The translations under genes and the position numbers were made by a program. 64,000 nt of DNA, taken from the NCBI GenBank assembly GCA_014706295.1, contig JACSVZ010000009.1, forward strand, positions 35,462,268-35,526,267. The letters run 5' to 3'. The notes under the pieces are model-generated. The model did not search any database and was not told the DNA's origin. It saw nothing but the letters and a program-made list of their open reading frames with translations. Below, piece after piece: positions 12,775 to 23,200 of the stretch; the stretch's first letter is position 1; each line of letters opens with the position of its first letter. Origin of the DNA: Lycocorax pyrrhopterus obiensis. Lineage: Eukaryota; Chordata; Aves; Passeriformes; Paradisaeidae.

Positions 12775-14081
12775 GTATAACATGTGAATGTGACAGAGCC
12801 TAAAGGGGCTCCAAGAGAGCTGGAGAGGGACTTTGGACAAGGGCCTGGAATGACAGGAAAAGGGGGAATGGCTTCAAACTGACGGAGGGCAGGGTCAGAT
12901 TAGATATTAGGACGAGCTTCTTCCCTGTGAGGGTGGTGGGCCTTTGCACAGGTTGTCCAGAGAAGCTGTGGCTGCCTCATTCTATCCACAACTGATGTCA
13001 TTTAGTATAAATTGGGTACTGGATTTAAGATGAATTCCAAGATGTGTTACTGTTTAATTCTTTGGTAATCCGTATTCATCCAGCATATCCAACTCATAGG
13101 AAAATTTGTTTAAATCTGCACATAGCAGGCTTGACCACTTACACCTTTGTGCACTTACAAGACCTCTTTTAAATGGAAAGAAAAAATAGAGAAAAATAAC
13201 AAAGAACTAAAGTTGTGCTTACCAACAGACAATTTGTATTCACCATATGAAGCAGAGCAATAGTACGGTTATGAGTATTTCTGTAAACATCAGATGTTAT
13301 GACCCTTAAATTGGAGAGTCAAATTTGAGCTGTTGATCTAAAAATAGTTTTTTATCAGATCAGATTTATGATTCTATAGTGGTAATATATATAATAGCAT
13401 TTTCTTGAGTCGAATGTTGTGTTCTTCTGTTATCAGGGGATATTCTTTCACATATCCATGTGTAGTTTTACTTCTCCCTAGCCCCAGCAGTTTGTCAGTT
13501 CTCTTGGTGTTTACCATGAACTCCTGATATTTAATGGTTACTTAAACCTTGCTCAGATGTTGTTCTTCTCTTCCTTTCTCTCCTGTAAACCTTTAATTTA
13601 CGGAAAGAAAAGCATTTGGGACCTTTCAAAATAGACCTGTTACTGAGCTCTGAGTATAGTCAGATCAACATTTTTCCTTCTCAGCTTTAAGTACTAGGTA
13701 CCAGAAGGGCACCAGCTATTTTGGAGTCCTCTATATGTGAACTTTGAGCATGTGTGAATAATCCCACGGTTTTCATTTGACACCATGGCAAGAAAGAAAC
13801 AAAAATGAGCTTCAAAATATGAATGAGGAGAAAGAAGCCCTTCAAGCTCTGATAGGTTACATTTCGGGTATAATTAGGACAGTCCAACTCCATCAATGTT
13901 GATGGAAGTTCGTTGACAATGTTGGCTTTAGACCATTTTTGTTTCTGACATATATATGCATTAATATATATTATGTTTTAATAATTAAAAGCCAAGCCTA
14001 CAAATGAACCATCTTTTACCTCCTGCTTGAATGCCTCACAGATTTTTCCCTTTTTTCTTTTTTTTAAATCTTTTTTATAAG
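12775..14081 (+). other. ARHGAP15 intron, 1307 bp
   Basis: GTATAA donor and TTATAAG acceptor; it splits an arginine codon after its second base. Apart from the CR1 fragment at 12795-12974, the intron is unremarkable AT-rich DNA. It ends in an unusually long T-rich tract from about 14043 to 14077. Confidence 0.9.
12795..12974 (+). mobile_element. CR1 LINE fragment next to a splice donor
   Basis: Plus-oriented CR1 sequence running through the phrases GAGCTGGAGAGGGACTTTGG, AATGGCTTCAAACTG, CAGATTAGATATTAGGA, GTGAGGGTGGTGGGCC and CAGAGAAGCTGTGGCTGCCT. It stops before the usual CR1 tail, so it lacks both the 5' body and the 3' end. Its left edge is about 20 bp downstream of the GT donor of the exon ending at 12774. 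Confidence 0.93.
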
Positions 14082-14169
14082 GAAAAACTGGTCCACCTCC
14101 TGGATTGTTCTTACTGCTCGGAAAATGGAGTTCTACAAAGAATCCAAGCAGCCGGCGCTGGCCAACCTG
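14082..14169 (+). CDS. ARHGAP15: ARHGAP15 internal exon: PH domain strands 2-3
   Basis: An 88-bp exon. Its first G completes the split arginine codon; the 29 codons after it begin KNWSTSWIVLTARKMEFYKE and end QPALANL. The acceptor is a long T-rich tract ending in TTATAAG and the donor is GTAGGC. NWSTSWIVL and MEFYKES are the second and third strands of the PH domain, with the basic KLRKNW stretch continuing the lipid-binding loop across the exon junction. The conserved Trp-Ser-Thr-Ser-Trp core fits ARHGAP15 better than the related ARHGAP9, ARHGAP12 and ARHGAP27. It ends in phase 0. Confidence 0.96.
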
Positions 14170-14434
14170 GTAGGCAATCAACCATCCAATATCCTCTGCC
14201 TCCTGGCAACTATCATTTCAATATAAAAAGTTTGGTGTTTACAGAAGACAAATTTAGACTGAGCTGGCAACTTCAAAGGTTTGAGAGCAGCTGAAGGAAA
14301 AATGCCTTGATAAACTCTTAATCAGATGTAGTGTGTGAGAAGAAATAGGACACAGCATGTCCTTTATTAAGAGGTGCATTTCGAGAGTAATTGCAAAGTG
14401 AGACAAATGGTGAGTGACTACCCAGTAATGTGAA

Positions 14435-14748
14435 GGTAACACTTTAAATTAAGGTGCCACTTATAAATGCTTTATTCTTATTTATGAAAATGATCACTAA
14501 ATGCAGCTACTTCCTCAAATAACGTATTATAAAGTGTGTTATAAAATGCATTAGTAATAAATGCTGAACAGATGATGCGATGAGAATCTGTTGCAAAGGA
14601 TATTGTGAGGCGTAAATTGTATTAAACCATGCATGTGCATCTTTAATACATGAATTTAAGTTGTTATCTACCATCCTATAAAGTGGCTTATACATTAATA
14701 AATAATAATAAATTATTTATAAATGGCACCTTAATATAGGGTGTTACC
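14435..14748. mobile_element. MITE-like element with long terminal inverted repeats
   Basis: The 314-bp segment starts GGTAACAC and ends GTGTTACC. The outer 42 bases of the two ends are inverted copies matching at 36 positions, including the uninterrupted block TTAAGGTGCCA. The inside is AT-rich, has no coding capacity and includes a related TATAAAGTG-containing motif in each half. This architecture fits a non-autonomous DNA transposon or MITE. GGTAACACTTTA-type ends are, as I recall, common in old vertebrate DNA elements, but I cannot assign a named family. No clear target-site duplication is visible, suggesting age. Confidence 0.7.
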
Positions 14749-14973
14749 AAAGCAGAAAACATTATAAGTTAGCAAAGTGATTTTTTATCGCAGTATAAAT
14801 GTGACATCCACCATATCCCGCTAACCTTCCTGAATATTTCTATGACTGCATCTAATGCAGCTAATGCAATTTCTGTAGCCTGTAGTTACTACAAAGTGAA
14901 ATTTGCAGTACCTTTTTATTGTGCCCCAAGGAAAGGCCACCCATCTTCGTCTCAGGAGATGTGACAGCTGTGT

Positions 14974-15030
14974 CGCGCGAGCTGTAGCGGCGCGTGTCCC
15001 TCCAGTGCTGGGCACCGCCGAGCCTCAGCG
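14974..15030. promoter_or_regulatory. Compact CpG cluster within an intron
   Basis: Nine CpG dinucleotides fall in 57 bp (TCGCGCGAG, AGCGGCGCGTG, ACCGCCGAG, AGCGTG) inside a CpG-poor intron. It is too small to be a formal CpG island. It could be a fragment of an intronic enhancer or alternative promoter, or simply a local GC-rich insertion. Only the composition is observed; any regulatory role is inferred. Confidence 0.35.
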
Positions 15031-17738
15031 TGGGCAACAAAAGGGAAATTTGGTGGCTCTGTGACACTGTGGGCAGTGAAGGGACAGGTTTGACAAAGCC
15101 CCGTTGTGAAAGGCTCTCAAGGCCTGATCGAACCTGCCAAATCTCATCGGCGTGATGGGTGGCCACAAAGGTGCTCTCTTTGGCAGGAGTCACAAACAAT
15201 AAGTTATTTTTCCTGTGGCAGGTGATGCAAACTGTTCTTCTATAAATCCGAGATCTATCAATGCCACCTGTCATAAAATCAGCCTCGAAGAGCACCTTTT
15301 CATGCCTTACATTTTTTGAAAGAAGGTGAGCTTTGTACAAAAAGAACCCCAGAACTAATAAAAATAACCCCAGAAACAACAAAAATAAGTAAAGGGTGAA
15401 ATCTGGCACTTTCTGCTTGTGTTTGCACTAGTCCAGCTGGAAAATACAACTTCTCTGCAGTCATGAAAAGAGAAAAGCTTGAATTATTATTATTTTCAGA
15501 ATCATCTGTTTTCCTTAAAGTTGAATTATATGTTATTGGGAAAAAGAAAAATGTCTAAGGTGAACTTATTAGAACTAGTCTTATAATTTACTAGGTGTCT
15601 TACACTTCTCCCTGCTACCTCTTCCCTCTCTCTGCAAGCCCTCACCCACATTCCAGGAGATAAATGAACTGGTGGAAATTTAACACACAGGAGGCTTGAT
15701 TTTGCTCTGAGACTCCTCCACATGGTTAAAATCCTCTTTGGGGATTTGGGCAGTAAACTAGACCTGCCTGGAGAATGGGATTTTGGCCCAGATCATGAAC
15801 TGTTTAACTAAAAAAATGGTGGTGTGTTATGAAACGGGACCTTCTGAGAGGTCAGTCCCTATCCCTGAAGCCGCAGTGATCTCCAGTGCTCACAATCAGT
15901 GAGATAAAACCTGCCTCCTGTGTTTGGAAGAACACAGACATATTGAACCTGTATTTTCCTCATTATTGGGGAAAAAAATAAGAGTGTGATGTTTTTTTAT
16001 TTTATTCCATGCTAGATTTGGACACTGGGGATGTGAACTCAATGTTCACTAAGTGAGAAAAATTTGTTAAACTTACATTTTCTGTCTCTTGCATAAAACT
16101 TAAATGCAACAGTAAATAAACAAATTGAGTAAAGCTTGAAAACAACAGGAGCTGTCAGTGTTCAATTTCCTAAACCCAAATTTTGCACATCAAAAAAAGC
16201 TAAACTGGCATGCTTATCCCATCTGTTAAAGTAAATGCAATGCTTACTTCCTCTGTAAACCACTTAACCAGATATAATTTTGATAGTGGAAAGGGACTAA
16301 TAGAAAAAAAGATTCATTAGAAGCCATTTGTTTACTGATTTTATTTTATTTTTCCAGTTTTAGTTTACTTTGGAAAAGGGGGAACTCAACCATTAATTAA
16401 ATAATGTAAGAGAAGCGATGTTCATATACAATAGTATGAATTACAACAAAGTATTTTTATTGTTAGCAGGAAAATGATGTGACTTAACAAAGAGATTAAT
16501 GTTCCTTTGTATTCTAAAGATATGAATTCATTAATTATTAATTATTAAATACTGTACTTGGAACAAAAATTTAGACTAAGACAGCATCATTATAAGAGGA
16601 ATGATATTTCACAAAACAAAGGCAACATGAGAGAGGGAAATGAGAGCACCTCTAATCATACCTCTTTTCATGACTATAGAACAGCATTTAGAGGTGATTT
16701 AAAATTATATTGACCTAAATCTTAAATAATGTTTTAATCAAAGAACTGGCAATAGCTAAAAGGAGGTTTTGCTGTTCCTGTGTACGACTGTAGGTGCAGG
16801 ACTCACTGTGGCAACTTTGCTGTTGCTTTGCATGGAGAGGACTGGGATCCATTGCTTTGCTTTCTGGTGAAGTTGGTGACGAAATCTGGAGTTATTGGAA
16901 GTAATAGAGCACAGCAATTAAAGCACACAGAGGAGAGATTCAGAAAATGAGATTGTTTACAAATACTACTGAAAATGCAAGTTTGCATCCCATGTAGCTA
17001 AATCATTAGCTTTTGCTGCTGCCTTGATCATTTGTGGTCCTGGCTTTAATACACTTTTTTTTCACACCATCCTTATGAATTTGACTAACTCTTTATTTTA
17101 AATTAAAGGACATTGTGATCTAAATGAATCACAGCTCCGTTCTTCCTTACCAGCATTAAATTCCATTACCAGTTGGTCTTTCCGACCAAGAAAATGTAGT
17201 CAGTTTATTCCCTCAGATAGTTTATTCAACAGAGGTTATTTTAACCTCAGGTTATTAGCCCATCTGCAAAGTAATTTAGTGAGTGAAAACGCTGCTGAAA
17301 TCCATATTCATGTTTAGGAAGATTTCATCTTAGCAGACACTTGTATCAATTTACAGCATAACCCCCTCCAACAACATTGATATAACATAATTGCTCTGAC
17401 TGCAAAACACAAAGCAAGGACGTGGAGAGCTCAGGCTTCCCAGTCACCTTAACTTACTCTCTCCCAGTGTCTCTGGGTATTGCATAAGCTGGAAAGCCAG
17501 CTGTGTAGGAGGGAAATGTTTAGGCCAGAATGAATTTCCCTGTAGATTTCCTGGAGTTTTGATGGACTTCAGTGGGTGCTCCTCAGGTGTGCAGCAGAAG
17601 AGTGATGGGCAGATTCAGGCTCCATGGATCTGAATGATTTAGCATGGAATTTGCATGAGAAGCTTCACATTCTATGCCATACCCATGAGTTCATAGACAC
17701 GTTGTGATCAGAACTGAAATTCTCCAAAGGATAAGTTT

Positions 17739-17842
17739 TCATAGAATCATAGAATGGTTTGGGTTGGAAGGGACCTTAAAGATCATTTTGTTCCACTCCC
17801 CTGCAATGAGGAGGGAGACCTTCCACTAGACCAGGTTGCTCA
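17739..17842 (-). mobile_element. CR1 LINE 3' terminus
   Basis: Begins on the + strand with TCATAGAATCATAGAATGGT, then TTGGGTTGGAAGGGACCTTA and the CCTTCCACTAGACCAGGTTG block. This is the reverse complement of the last ~100 bp of CR1. It is severely 5'-truncated. Confidence 0.95.
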
Positions 17843-18101
17843 ATTCATATTTATTTCCCCCAGAGAAAAAGGGACTGACTCAAATAATTATTGCACATAG
17901 CAGAAGTGTGTTCATCTTTCCAACACCACAAGCATCCCATCCTTTCTGGAGAGGGAGATGCACATGCTTGTACTTTTCTTCTGCTTATTACAAAATCAGA
18001 GCTGTAAACAAACTCCAGAGTACTGCAACAGCAGCAAAATTATACTGTGTGTTCACTGGGTGGGCAGAATAGTCCAGGTTCTGCTGTTGCATATATTTTT
18101 G

Positions 18102-18230
18102 TACAATCACAGAAATTAGAAATGGTAAAATCCTGTAGAGTTCACTATTCCATCTTCCTGCAAAGCCCCTCTAGGCTTTTCAGTTTTTTTTCTCCCTTCA
18201 GTGTTCCAATGACAGTCTTCCTGAGGAAAA
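18102..18230 (-). mobile_element. Possible older CR1-like fragment
   Basis: ACAATCACAGAAATTAGAAA followed by TAAAATCCTGTAGAG and CTATTCCATCTTCCTGC resembles, at low identity, the reverse-complemented 3' end of an older CR1 subfamily. The match is by eye and too diverged for certainty. Confidence 0.3.
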
Positions 18231-20206
18231 TATTCTGTAGCCCAGTAATGTTCTCTATCAAAAAACCATTTCTGTTTCTTTGTCTACATGTTAATCTCTT
18301 CTTTTAATCTCATCATGTGTTTCCAAAATTTCTCAACTCTTTCTGCTGGTGGAATAAAGCTGCCCTTCTTTGTTAAAGTATTTTCAGACTTAAACTGTCC
18401 TTGTGGGTATTTTTTTTTTTTTAAAGAAAGCAAGATTACCCACTTTGAGAAGCCTGTGTTGTGTGTTCCTGATGGGTTGCAGAGCTGCCTGTGTGGTGCA
18501 GATCTGGGCGTTGCATGGAGTCCTGGAGAGGATCTAGGCTCCACAGCCCTATTTATCAAAGTATTGGAATATTGAAAACTCATTCATTTCCTCCACAATT
18601 TGAATTTTTTTTTTGCATTAATATATCAATGCTTGGGATTTTTTCCAACTTTGTAACTTTTGCCACACAAATATTAGCTGACTAAATTTCACAACATCTT
18701 TGTAAAATCAAGTCTCAATGCTGCAGCTTTGATCTGTTATTAAAAAATTGGAAAGACTAAGCTCTTGTCAGAGGCCAGGCAGGAAATTTGAGGCAGAGGT
18801 GGGGAAAAAGAAATCCAAGCTCTTTTCTTCCAGTGGTTTAACCACAAGAACATCCTTCTGTTTTGAAGAGTATATTTCTTCTATTAAGAATATTAATAAT
18901 GATAATAAAAAAAAGGAACAAAGGCACACAGGACTGCCAGTTTAGTGGAGCTTAACCATCGTGGTTTTATGGTTTGGCAAGTGGAGAACATAATTACAAC
19001 TCCAGTACTGAAAATTTCTGGAGACTACGCCTGCAAATCACTTGACCAGGACCTCTTTGCTTCTTTTAACCTAAATAGGTCCTTTTCCTGCCATCTCAAA
19101 GGCATCCTGGAGAACACACATACTTTAGCCTTTAATAACAACATCAGAGAAATTCACTGAACAGACTTTGGAAAGCTGAATCTGTGGCTGATGCTGGACT
19201 GGCCACTCTTAACTCTATAAAGTCTGTTTTCTGTATCACTAATGATATTTTTATGGTAACTATGGCTTAAGAGCAGCAGAGAAAATAGTTGCATCAAGCC
19301 GATTAATTAAATTATGTGGACATCTCTCCACTTCTTCCCCAAAAGGGAGTTCGTGGTGCTTCATACTGTTAACAGCAGTATTTTCACTGGTGAGTGGGAT
19401 GTGCAGCAACCCAATCTACAAAGCCTGCTCTGAACTACATGTGCTTTGCCAGAACTGCTGCACAGGCAGAGTCCCTGGAGAAGGAGCTTCAATGGCAAAT
19501 GAGGATTATTGTGCTTTACACCAACTCCCAGCAACGTAAATGATACAGGCAAACAAATCTGCTCTTTGAATTACGTGCATCCATATGGAGGAGCAGGGGA
19601 GGCAGAGCTGTGTCACTCCAGGATGCGTGGACTGACACTGAGAAGTATCAGCCCTCGTGTTGAGCTCTTTCTGGGTGTCACACATGCCCTCAAAGCCTTT
19701 TCTTCTTTTTTTAGGAGAAAGAAATGATAATTTATTTGGAGAAAGGAGATAGCTTGTTTCAGCGATACGATGTGTGTTCTTGTCTAATTTCTGTCCTTTC
19801 CAGTTGCATCAGTTTAAATCTGCATTTGGAAAACCCACAAAATTTTTCCTTTAGACTCAATGACTCTTCAAGAGGTTTGGCAAAGTAAGCATTGAAAATA
19901 GCTGGTCCATGTGTCTGCATTTGTGTTTTGATCTACTGTATGTTACACTAGAATGTTTTTTAAAGCATTTAATTGTTTTAAAAATTATGTTCTAATCTCA
20001 GAACCTCATTTCTGAACTAAGACACCCCAAGAGTGGTTATTTAACAGTACCAGGGTATATAATGAGCTCTTTTCAGTAATATCAGCAGCTGTGCTACAGC
20101 AACCTGTCACTTTAACTTGATCTATTCTTGTTTCATCTGATAACTGTCCCCATTTGTGAAAAGTCAGGCCATATTCATGTTGATTTTTTTTCTTTTTCCT
20201 TTCCAG

Positions 20207-20296
20207 AAACCGGGATATAAACCTGAGTGTGTGGATTTGTGTGGTGCTCGCATTGAGTGGACCTCAGAGAAATCCAGCAGAAAGAATGTCTTTCAG
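20207..20296 (+). CDS. ARHGAP15: ARHGAP15 internal exon: middle of PH domain
   Basis: A 90-bp exon of exactly 30 codons in phase 0, with acceptor TTTCCTTTCCAG and a strong GTAAGA donor. It reads KPGYKPECVDLCGARIEW then TSEKSSRKNVFQ. VDLCGA.IEW and SSRKNVFQ are family blocks of the ARHGAP15 PH domain. In the known protein the next residues finish the PH domain, followed by a linker and the RhoGAP catalytic domain; none of these is in this window. The frame joins the exon at 14082 without a gap, giving 105 continuous codons over four exons. Confidence 0.96.
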
Positions 20297-23200
20297 GTAA
20301 GAGGCAAAGCATTCCCCTGCTCGTTTAAGTCTGGACTCTGTGAAGAGGTAGGTTTTATTTCCTTGGTTTTAATAACTAGAGGCTGATTTAATACAGCATT
20401 TTTCTTACCAGTACAGGAGTGTAACACTTTATCCAGCATCGGTTTACTATTTTTCTAAGAGAAGGATTTCTGATGACTGAGTCTCCTAAACACTTGAGAA
20501 CCTGTTGATTTATTGATTAATGCTCTATATTCAATTTGTTTTTAAAACTTAGTAGGTAATTGCTTTGGGTTCAGGCCTAGAATCTTGACCTAGAGGACTT
20601 CCATAAACACAACTTCTTCAAACTGCTTATACAAGCACGGCTCCAACGCAGTGCGGTTACTCTGTTTATTTTTATTGCTGCTCAGGGTCCTCAGACGGTG
20701 ATGACCCAGGTTCACTTCTGCGAGGGGAGGGGAGGATTTTAAAAGCTTGCCTCTGTCAGGGCCAGCAGAGAAGGACATGTATTTCTCACAGGACTATTCT
20801 TCATTGATGGAAAATAATATTATTTAATTCCTTCATCCAAATCCCATTGAATTGAAAGGGAGGATCAAGGCCCAAGAAGATGAAAGGAAGGGAAAAGCAT
20901 TACTGCAAGGTTAACATTCCAGGATCTAGGGGCTAAAATAGTTTATTGCAACATCTTCAGGTTTTGGACATAATCCAGCTCCCATGAATATCAGTAGAAA
21001 GGATTTGTTGTTTTTTTTCTGTTTCACTAAATGTTGCATCAAGCCACATCAAAATATTATTCTCTATGAGCCGAGTTGTTTCCCAGAGTTCTAACATTTA
21101 AAATGTTTAACAATGCAAGCAATAAAGGGGGGAGATACTCAGAAGGGAGCATGTCAGGGCCAAGATCCTGTTAGTTACCAGAGAGTCCTTTGGCATCATC
21201 ACCAATGAAACATGCTGGAGGAACCAACTGTGTCCGGGTGTGGGGTTGAAGAAAAAAACCCACTACACATAAAAAACCCCTAAGGGCCTGTATGTGGCTT
21301 CTTGAAAAGAAACCTCTTTGGGTCAACTGGGTGTTACACAGGCTTTTTCAAGGTTTATTTTTCTAGACATCTTTCTAAAGCACATGCAAAATTTAGAAAT
21401 ATTCCTCTTTTCTAAGACAGGGAGACTTATGCCTCTGTACCCCCCACATCTTTCAGGTTGTCTTGAGACAACACTTGGGGCTTTGTCATTTCCTAGGTAT
21501 TTTTAGAATAAATATTTTGGTTTCGCTGTCAATCTTCAGTTTTTTCACTTGGAATGTGATTAAGTATAACCTTAGCTTTCACTCCTGCAACCCCCTGAGC
21601 ACACTGACAGGTCTTCTGAGCTTCTAGGGTTTATTTCTCATTTTGCAGTAAGCAAAATTCCTGTTTGGAAATGCATTTCAGAGCGGTGATTCATTGCAGC
21701 TAATACATTTCCAACGTAAAGACAAACGAAGCTCTGTTATTGATTTACCAAACTGGTGGTACGAAGACTCTGCGATGCATTTTCTTCTCACTTCTGTTCG
21801 TGTGAGGTGTAACTCCACTGAATCAGAATAATGTGAGAAAGGAAACTCAGGCACTACTGTTTGAACCCATTAAAATGTGTCTTCATCAAGCCAATAAGTG
21901 AGTGGGAGAGACATTAAGAACTAAAAGCATGGGAGGAAGGACATATGTTAAGACACATTTTGAAAAGGGATGGAGCATTGTTTAGACAGAGAGCTACAAG
22001 AAGATTGTGCCAGATGGTAAGAGCGAAAGAGGAGAAGGCTTTGGCACCAGTAGTGGTGACATTTTGGGAAAGGAAGGGACTGAACGAGACTGGTGCTACA
22101 TGAGCAGATAGAGTGGGAAGGGGACTGGAGAGGGAGGGAAGATTTGTGAGATAGTCTGGAGGGAATCCAAGGCGAGTTCGAAAGCGGAGAGGTCAGTTTG
22201 TACCTGGAAACTGAATATTTCAGGAAACACTTCTTCTGATCTACTTACCCCTCGTGGGTGGGAATAAAATTGATAATGTGCTTCTACTTAATCATAGGTT
22301 TGTTCAAATGAAAACAACATGGGTGACTTTCTTTAATCCTTTTTTTTTTTGCAGCCTAAATATAGATGCATTGCATTGCTATTTGATTGAATACGTTAGC
22401 TGCTTAACTCTGAAATGATCAGAAATGAGTATAATTATATCTTCAAAGCATGGCATCAAAACATAGTTGGCATTTTGTTTCATTACTTTCTAATAAAACC
22501 TTTTTTTTCTGATTCAAACAGAGCTATGGTTGCTTTGTGCTAATGTGTTGTATTAGGAGTAGGTGCAGAATTTTGAGTTTGATTTAGCCAGGGTGCTCAA
22601 TTTGAGTTCATGAATTATAGATCATAAATGGAAAATGACTATTGAAATTTTGGGTTGAAGAAAAAGAAGGAAATCTTGGATTTAAAATCTAAGCAGATGA
22701 CAGTTAATGGATAGCAGCAAGGAGATGGAGCATAGGAGTATTATAAAGAAAAACTAATTGGAAACATGATCGATGCAGGGAGGAAAAAAAGAGGAAACTG
22801 CAAGTAAATTATATTCAGGCAGGAAGATTTGGGTTTCTGGTCTTGATCATGATGTTTTCAGCAGTGTTACTCCTCTCATTTTAATTGAGCTACTCCCTTT
22901 TTAACAGGATAAGTCTGATCTGTCTCACACTATCCAATTTGTGCATGCAATCTATTTCTGTTCTTGATGAACACATTATGTGGGGGTTTTTCTCCCTCAA
23001 CTTTTCCTTAATAGTAACTGAAAATATGCACATCTCATAAAATATAACCTCCTGATTTCCTTTCCTTTATTTTATTGATGATGTAGCTGGCACCAAGGAA
23101 AAGACCTGGTTAGAAACAGCTTCCCATGATGTGGGGAAAGGTAGCAGTCTGCAGGGAAGACACGGTGCTGTTTGTTCTTGCTGGCTGAGTGACGTGATGC

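Larger units (their letters stand above)
14170..20206 (+). other. ARHGAP15 intron, 6037 bp
   Basis: GTAGGC donor and TTCCAG acceptor, phase 0. It contains the inverted-repeat element at 14435-14748, the CpG cluster at 14974-15030, a minus-strand CR1 at 17739-17842 and a possible older CR1-like piece at 18102-18230. The stretch 15050-17738 is AT-rich and shows no family I recognise. The stretch 18231-20206 likewise holds nothing identifiable beyond short homopolymer runs. Confidence 0.85.

Noticed and set aside
14861..15409. A 182-codon minus-strand frame with a hydrophobic N-terminal segment resembling a signal anchor.
   Set aside because: The hydrophobic run comes from an A-rich + strand sequence. 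The length is close to what chance allows in 64 kb given the local GC-rich patch, and the rest has no recognisable family.
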